Source: Streptomyces sp. NBC_00557 (GTDB taxonomy: Bacteria; Actinomycetota; Actinomycetes; Streptomycetales; Streptomycetaceae). From it: a stretch of 64,000 bases of DNA. Location of the stretch: the NCBI RefSeq assembly GCF_036345995.1, contig NZ_CP107796.1, positions 7,068,001 to 7,132,000 on the forward strand, read 5' to 3'. This document shows positions 59,537-64,000 of this stretch, piece by piece. Position 1 is the stretch's first letter; the number at the start of each line of letters is the position of its first letter. The notes below the pieces were generated by a model, which ran no database searches, had not been told where the DNA came from, and was given only the letters and a program-made list of their open reading frames with translations. Position numbers and translations under genes: made by a program.

Positions 59537-60487
59537 TCAGCCCTCGCGGGCGTTCAGGGAGGCCAGGTAGGCGTTGTAGGCCTCCAGCTCCTTGTCGCCG
59601 TCCCGGTCCGCGGCCCGGTCCTTGCGCCTGGCCTGCCGCTGCTCGGAGCCGTACCACTGGAACAGCAGCGCGATCAGCACCAGCACGGACGGGATCTCGC
59701 TGAACGCCCACGCGATGCCGCCGGCCGCGTTCTGGTCGGACAGCGCGTCGATGCCGAGCGAGGCCGGCGGATGCGTGAAGGTGTCCACCATCGGCGCGCT
59801 CGCCATCATCAGCGCGATGCCGAAGAACGCGTGGAACGGCATGCCCGCGAACAGCTCCAGCATCCGCATCACGTAGCCCGGCCGGTGCGGGCCGGGGTCG
59901 ACGCCCATGATCGGCCAGAAGAACACCACGCCCACGGCGAAGAAGTGCACCATCATCGCGATGTGCCCGGTTTTCGACCCCATCAGGAAGTCGAACAGCG
60001 GGGTGAAGTACAGCACGTACAGGCTCGCGATGAACATCGGGATCGTGAACGCCGGGTGCGTGACGATCCGCATGTACCGGCTGTGCAGCAGCGCCAGCAG
60101 CAGCTCCCGGGGGCCCGTGCGGCCGCGGCCGGCGGTCGGCAGCGCGCGCAGCGCCAGCGTGACCGGGGCGCCGAGCAGGACCAGGATCGGCGACAGCATG
60201 CTGATGATCATGTGCTGGACCATGTGCACGCTGAACATCACCATGCCGTAGTCGTTCAGCCGGGTGCACATCACCAGCCCCACGGTCAGCACGCCCACGG
60301 CGAACGCCACCGTGCGCCAGGCGGACCACGCGTCCCCGCGCCGCCGCAGCCGCACCACGCCCCAGCCGTACAGGGCGAGCCCGGCCAGGCACGCCACGAG
60401 GAAGAACGGATCCGCCGACCAGGCCAGCCCCCGCGCCGGCGTGAACGGCGGCAGATCCGTCATCATGCCGTGCCCGCTGTGGTCCAT
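59537..60487 (-). CDS. Cytochrome c oxidase assembly protein, caa3-type CtaG
   Basis: 316 residues, ATG 60487 (MDHSGHGMMTDLPPF). His/Met-rich head, then about seven hydrophobic helices. Conserved CtaG_2/caa3 features: SVHMVQHMIISMLSPILVLLGAP, HPAFTIPMFIASLYVLYFTPLF, HIAMMVHFFAVGVVFFWPIMGVDP and FHAFFGIALM. It assists copper-dependent assembly of cytochrome oxidase. A charged tail follows the last helix. Confidence 0.92.
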   Translation of the reverse strand: MDHSGHGMMTDLPPFTPARGLAWSADPFFLVACLAGLALYGWGVVRLRRRGDAWSAWRTVAFAVGVLTVGLVMCTRLNDYGMVMFSVHMVQHMIISMLSPILVLLGAPVTLALRALPTAGRGRTGPRELLLALLHSRYMRIVTHPAFTIPMFIASLYVLYFTPLFDFLMGSKTGHIAMMVHFFAVGVVFFWPIMGVDPGPHRPGYVMRMLELFAGMPFHAFFGIALMMASAPMVDTFTHPPASLGIDALSDQNAAGGIAWAFSEIPSVLVLIALLFQWYGSEQRQARRKDRAADRDGDKELEAYNAYLASLNAREG

Positions 60488-60541
60488 CCGGCGGCTCCTG
60501 ATTCGTGGGGGTTGTACGAGTTGTCCGCCCCAAGAGTAGAA

Positions 60542-60573
60542 CCGCCCCCGGTCACGGCCGTGACCGGGGGCGG
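60542..60573. terminator. 32-bp perfect palindrome after pfkA
   Basis: A self-complementary 32-base sequence (half CCGCCCCCGGTCACGG), giving a 14-bp stem around GGCC. It lies 38 bases after the pfkA stop and 55 before the ctaG start. It most likely ends pfkA transcription. Confidence 0.8.
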
Positions 60574-60610
60574 CTTGTTCAGAGGTGGGCCAGGGGTGAA
60601 CCGGAGGGGA

Positions 60611-61636
60611 CTACAGGACGCACTCGGCCTCGTCGTACCGCTCCACGGGCACGGTCTTCAGGGTCTCCACGGCCTCGGCCAGCGACACCATCACGATGTC
60701 GGTGCCGCGCAGGGCGGTCATCCGGCCGAACTCGCCGCGGTGCACGGCCTCCACCGCGTGCCAGCCGAACCGCGTGGCGAGCACCCGGTCGTACGCCGTC
60801 GGCGTGCCGCCGCGCTGCACATGCCCGAGGATCACCGGCCGGGCCTCCTTGCCGAGCCGCTGCTCCAGCTCGACCGACAGCTGCCGGGCGATGCCGGCGA
60901 AGCGCTCGTGGCCGTAGATGTCCTTGCCGCCCTCGTCGAAGTCCATCGTGCCGGGCTTCGGCTTGGCGCCCTCGGCCGCGACGACGATCGCGAACCGCTT
61001 GCCCGCCGCGAACCGCTCGCCGACCTTCCGCGTCAACTCGTCGATGTCGAAGGGCCGTTCCGGGACGACGACGGCGTGGGCGCCGGCCGCCATGCCGGAG
61101 TGCAGCGCGATCCAGCCGGTGTGCCGGCCCATGACCTCCACGATCAGCACCCGCTGGTGCGACTCGGCGGTGGTCTTCAGCCGGTCCAGAGCCTCCGTCG
61201 CCACGGTCACCGCGGTGTCGAAGCCGAAGGTGACGTCCGTGACGGCGATGTCGTTGTCGATGGTCTTGGGCACGCCCACGATCGGCAGCCCGTTGTCCGA
61301 CAGCAGCCGGGCAGCCTTCAGCGTGCCCTCGCCGCCGATCGGGATGATCGCGTCGAGGCCCAGTTCCGCGACATGGCCCTTGGCCCGCTCCACGCCGTCC
61401 CGCAGATGTTCCGGGCGCACCCGGGAGGAGCCGAGGATGGTGCCGCCGCGGGCCAGGATGCCGCCGACGGCGTCGAGGTCGAGCTTGAGATAGTCGCACT
61501 CCAGGAGGCCCTTCCAGCCGTCCCGGAAACCGATGACCTCGTCGCCGTGGTCGGCGACGGCACGGTGCACGACGGACCGGATGACGGCGTTCAGGCCGGG
61601 GCAGTCGCCGCCGGAGGTGAGGACACCAATGCGCAT
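60611..61636 (-). CDS. pfkA: 6-phosphofructokinase
   Basis: 341 residues. GVLTSGGDCPGLNAVIRSVVHRA at the N-terminus, then GGEGTLKAARLL, KTIDNDIAVTDVTFGFDTAV (catalytic region), MGRHTGWIALHSGMA, PERPFDIDELTRKVGERF and VILGHVQRGGTPTAYDRVLATRFG. The GGEGT motif (Glu in place of the Asp of E. coli GGDGS) is typical of actinobacterial ATP-dependent enzymes; PPi-dependent ones have GGDDT. Glycolysis, fructose 6-phosphate to fructose 1,6-bisphosphate. Confidence 0.96.
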   Translation of the reverse strand: MRIGVLTSGGDCPGLNAVIRSVVHRAVADHGDEVIGFRDGWKGLLECDYLKLDLDAVGGILARGGTILGSSRVRPEHLRDGVERAKGHVAELGLDAIIPIGGEGTLKAARLLSDNGLPIVGVPKTIDNDIAVTDVTFGFDTAVTVATEALDRLKTTAESHQRVLIVEVMGRHTGWIALHSGMAAGAHAVVVPERPFDIDELTRKVGERFAAGKRFAIVVAAEGAKPKPGTMDFDEGGKDIYGHERFAGIARQLSVELEQRLGKEARPVILGHVQRGGTPTAYDRVLATRFGWHAVEAVHRGEFGRMTALRGTDIVMVSLAEAVETLKTVPVERYDEAECVL

Positions 61637-61812
61637 AGCCCGAATTACCTTCTCAACGTGGGCCGGGAGGGCCGGACCACGCTGTCCGGCGGATTCCCGG
61701 TCACCCTACCGGCGTGAGGGGGTGGCTCCGTAGCGGGCGTCCGCCTGCTGGACGCGCCCGCACATGTGAGCGGACGGTCTGTCAGGCGGGCCCGCCACAA
61801 CCCTGCCGAAGT

Positions 61813-61834
61813 GCGCTGAGACGGCGCTGAGACG
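61813..61834. repeat. 11-bp tandem repeat near the gatD terminus
   Basis: GCGCTGAGACG occurs at 61813-61823 and 61824-61834, with a related third unit (GTGCTGAAGCG) next, in the 3' flank of gatD. The gap 61637-61849 otherwise holds the pfkA upstream region. Confidence 0.7.
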
Positions 61835-61849
61835 GTGCTGAAGCGGCGC

Positions 61850-62578
61850 TTACGCGGGCTGCTGAGCTGCGGCGATCCGCTCGTTGCGGAGCGCCTCGTA
61901 CCAGCGGTCGTCGATCGGCGGCAGCGCGTTGACGTCGAGCGCCAGCTTCAGCAGCAGATCGGCGATCTGCGGGTTGCGGGCGAGGACCGGGCCGTGCATG
62001 TACGTGCCGAACACGGTCCCGTTGTACGCGCCCTCCGTGCCGTCCCCGGTGCCGTTGCCCTTGCCGATCTGCACCCGGGCGAAGGGGCGGGCGGTCGGGC
62101 CGAGGTGGGTGACGCCCTGGTGGTTCTCGAAGCCGGTCAGCTGGGGCAGCCCGAGCTGCGGGTCGATGTCGGCCAGCACGTCGCCGACGCACCGCTCGCC
62201 CTCGCCGCGCACGGACACCACGTCGAGCAGGCCGAGGCCCGGCTCGCGCTGGCCGAGGTCGTTGATGAACTCGTGGCCGAGGATCTGGTAGCCGGCGCAG
62301 ACGGAGAAGACGATCGCGCCGTTCTCCACCGCCCGGTGCAGATGGCCGTCCCGGCGCAGCCGCTCGGCCGCGAGCCGCTGCGGCCGGTCCTCGCCGCCGC
62401 CGATCAGGTAGATGTCGCCGGAGGTCGGGATCGGCTGGTCGCTGCGCACGTCGAGCCGGGCCACGTCCAGGCCGCGCTGCCGCGCCCGCCGTTCCACGAC
62501 GAGCGCGTTGCCCTGGTCGCCGTAGGTGCTCAGCAGGTCCGGGTAGATCCACACCAGCCGCAGTTGGTTGTCGCTCAT
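61850..62578 (-). CDS. gatD: Lipid II isoglutaminyl synthase, glutaminase subunit GatD
   Basis: 242 residues. Class I amidotransferase: LVWIYPDLLSTYGDQGNALVV at the start, nucleophile Cys in FSVCAGYQILG (near residue 100), and His in GTYMHGPVLARNP (near residue 192). CobB/CobQ-like glutaminase domain that feeds ammonia to MurT to amidate the D-Glu of lipid II. 29 bases after murT on the same strand. Confidence 0.95.
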   Translation of the reverse strand: MSDNQLRLVWIYPDLLSTYGDQGNALVVERRARQRGLDVARLDVRSDQPIPTSGDIYLIGGGEDRPQRLAAERLRRDGHLHRAVENGAIVFSVCAGYQILGHEFINDLGQREPGLGLLDVVSVRGEGERCVGDVLADIDPQLGLPQLTGFENHQGVTHLGPTARPFARVQIGKGNGTGDGTEGAYNGTVFGTYMHGPVLARNPQIADLLLKLALDVNALPPIDDRWYEALRNERIAAAQQPA

Positions 62579-62607
62579 GAGGTGATCGCCCTTCGAGGAT
62601 CAGAAGA

Positions 62608-63846
62608 TCAGTTGCCGACGCGGCGGCGCAGGTCCTGGAACGCGGTGTAGTTCGCGATGACCTCGATCCGGCCCGGCGGGCACATCTGCACGGCCTGGTC
62701 GAGGTTGTCGCAGACCTGGAAGTGCTGGTTCGCGACCTCCAGACGCACGGCGAGGTCCAGCTTCCGGTCGCCGATGACGAAGATCGGGTGGCCGGTCAGC
62801 CGGGTGTAGTCGACGTCCCACAGCCAGGAGGTGTCGGTGCCGTCGGCACCGCGCGCGTTCACGGACAGGATCACCGGGGCCGGCGGCGGGTCGATCAGCG
62901 AGAAGGTCTCCAGCCAGCCGGCCGGGTTCTTCGCCAGTAGCAGCCTGAGGTCGCGGTTCTGGAACTGCACGACGTCGTACCGTCCGGCGACCGCCTGCAC
63001 CTGGTACATCCGCTCCAGGGCGACCTGCGGCGGCACCCCGAAGACGGCGGCGACGGCCGCGGAGGAGGCGGCGTTCGCCTTGTTGGCGCGGCCCGGCAGC
63101 TGCAGATGGATGGGCCAGGCCGAGCCGTGCGGGTCGAGGACGTGGTCGCCGGACAGCGCCCAGGTCGGCGTCGGCCGCCGGAACCCGCACTCGCCGCAGA
63201 ACCAGTCGTCGCCGGGGCGCTGCATCACGCCGCCGCAGGACGGGCAGGACCAGGCGTCGTCCTTCCACATCTGCCCGGCCGCGACCCAGACCACGTTCGG
63301 CGACGAGGAGGCGGCCCACACCACCAGCGGGTCGTCGCAGTTGGCGACGATGACGGCCTTCGACCCGGCGAGACCCTCGCGCCAGTTCTCGGCGAGCATC
63401 CGGGTCTCGGCGGCGCGGTCGAGCTGGTCGCGGGAGAGGTTGAGCAGGGCGATGCACTTGGGGTCGGTGTCCCGGGCCACCCCGGCCAGGTACTTCTCGT
63501 CGACCTCGATGACACCGAACTTCGCGTCCGAGCCGCCCGCGAGCGCGGAGGTGATGCCGGCCGGCATGTTGGCGCCCAGCGCGTTCGACACCACCGGGCC
63601 CGCGGCGCGCAGCGCCTCGGCGATCAGCCGGGTGGTGGTGGTCTTGCCGTTGGTGGCGGACACCAGGACGACGTCCAGGTTCTGCGCGAGCCGGGCGAGG
63701 AGGTCGGGGTCGAGTTTCAGCGCGACCCGGCCACCGATCACCGACCCGCTGCCGCGTCCCGCGGCGCGCGATGCCGCAGCGACCGCCTTGCCCGCGGTCA
63801 CGGCCAGCTTGGCCCGCGGCGTGAGCGGGTCCGAGTTGCCTGCCAT
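62608..63846 (-). CDS. murT: Lipid II isoglutaminyl synthase subunit MurT
   Basis: 412 residues from ATG 63846 with AAGGAGGA upstream. Mur ligase ATP motif VSATNGKTTTTRLIAEALR, LNLSRDQLDR (with EVDEKYL before it), a Cys4 zinc ribbon (CPSCGG ... CGECG, about residues 205-227) inserted in the central domain as known for MurT, and a C-terminal DUF1727 domain (NPAGWLETFSLIDPPPAPVILSVNARGADGTDTSWLWDVDY). With GatD it amidates peptidoglycan stem peptides. Confidence 0.96.
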   Translation of the reverse strand: MAGNSDPLTPRAKLAVTAGKAVAAASRAAGRGSGSVIGGRVALKLDPDLLARLAQNLDVVLVSATNGKTTTTRLIAEALRAAGPVVSNALGANMPAGITSALAGGSDAKFGVIEVDEKYLAGVARDTDPKCIALLNLSRDQLDRAAETRMLAENWREGLAGSKAVIVANCDDPLVVWAASSSPNVVWVAAGQMWKDDAWSCPSCGGVMQRPGDDWFCGECGFRRPTPTWALSGDHVLDPHGSAWPIHLQLPGRANKANAASSAAVAAVFGVPPQVALERMYQVQAVAGRYDVVQFQNRDLRLLLAKNPAGWLETFSLIDPPPAPVILSVNARGADGTDTSWLWDVDYTRLTGHPIFVIGDRKLDLAVRLEVANQHFQVCDNLDQAVQMCPPGRIEVIANYTAFQDLRRRVGN

Positions 63847-64000
63847 CAGTTCTCGATCCTCCTTGCGTACGCGCCGCGCCTGGGGCCATCCGGCAGCGTG
63901 GTGTGGCCTCAGCCTATCGAGATCCGAATCCACACCCGAATCCCGGCCCACGCCTTGAGCGGCGGACATGGGCGATACGAACCGTACCCTTGCCGCCATG
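63847..64000. other. Intergenic region at window edge
   Basis: Upstream of murT. On the minus strand GATAGGCT near 63915 may hold the murT -10. The last three bases (63998-64000) are ATG on the plus strand preceded by TACCCT and a purine-poor leader, so a divergent, possibly leaderless gene may begin there; nothing of it is visible. Confidence 0.4.

Overview
The window is chromosomal DNA of a high-GC actinomycete, almost certainly a Streptomyces. Codon third positions are nearly all G or C, GTG and TTG starts are common, many genes look leaderless (a -10 box 6-8 bases before the start codon), and typical Streptomyces families are present: a WhiJ-like XRE/DUF397/ATPase set, an F420-dependent LLM oxidoreductase, ROK and HutC-type GntR regulators, MurT/GatD, and urease without UreE. 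From memory, the gene order resembles, in reverse, the region of the S. coelicolor chromosome that carries urease, biotin genes, purB and a pfkA; that is recollection, not a comparison. No rRNA, tRNA, CRISPR array, insertion sequence or prophage was seen.

Layout. 1-8.5 kb: CoA-binding protein (partial), a CysRS-like remnant coupled to SixA, YigZ, the SbcDC nuclease, an Lrp regulator divergent from a rhodanese, and an Imm21 protein. 8.5-12.5 kb: a ferredoxin/ferredoxin reductase/P450 operon and a membrane protein. 12.5-20.7 kb: DUF885 peptidase, an Lrp regulator divergent from a methionine gamma-lyase, an ACT-GNAT protein, a PhoD-type phosphatase behind a probable PHO box, and an alpha/beta hydrolase. 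20.7-24 kb: a frameshifted reductase, a HutC-type GntR regulator under a dre-like operator, and a ROK repressor. 24-36.6 kb: mug-purB with a CTGA overlap, SGNH hydrolase, two CNNM transporters, GNAT, LLM oxidoreductase, a MacB/FtsX-type ABC exporter, an RHH/Fic-like toxin-antitoxin pair and a methyltransferase.

36.6-41.1 kb: the biotin genes bioB-bioA-bioD (minus) divergent from bioF (plus). 41.2-43 kb: WhiJ-like set. 43-44.5 kb: a secreted NlpC/P60 hydrolase behind a c-di-AMP (ydaO) riboswitch. 44.5-45.9 kb: a ClpP paralog lacking its catalytic His, a small partner gene, and a divergent orphan Phd/YefM antitoxin. 46-50.8 kb: ureA-B-C-F-G-D behind a GlnR-type box. 50.9-56.4 kb: tripeptidyl aminopeptidase, PlsC, a decayed SDR gene and a PAS-GAF-SpoIIE-ATPase signalling protein. 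56.5-59.2 kb: an Lrp regulator, a DDAH/arginine-dihydrolase-like enzyme and ornithine aminotransferase, a likely arginine catabolic unit. 59.2-64 kb: a small membrane protein, CtaG-like protein, pfkA, gatD and murT.

Functionally this is a core-to-semi-core region. Nitrogen handling recurs (urease, arginine/ornithine, methionine lyase, three Lrp regulators), together with cofactor synthesis, cell-wall modification (MurT/GatD, NlpC/P60) and DNA repair (SbcCD, Mug). The points most worth follow-up are the pseudo-ClpP locus, the Arg-Orn operon with its repeated operators, the degenerate Fic toxin with a palindrome inside its promoter, and several predicted cis-elements (riboswitch, dre, GlnR, PHO).
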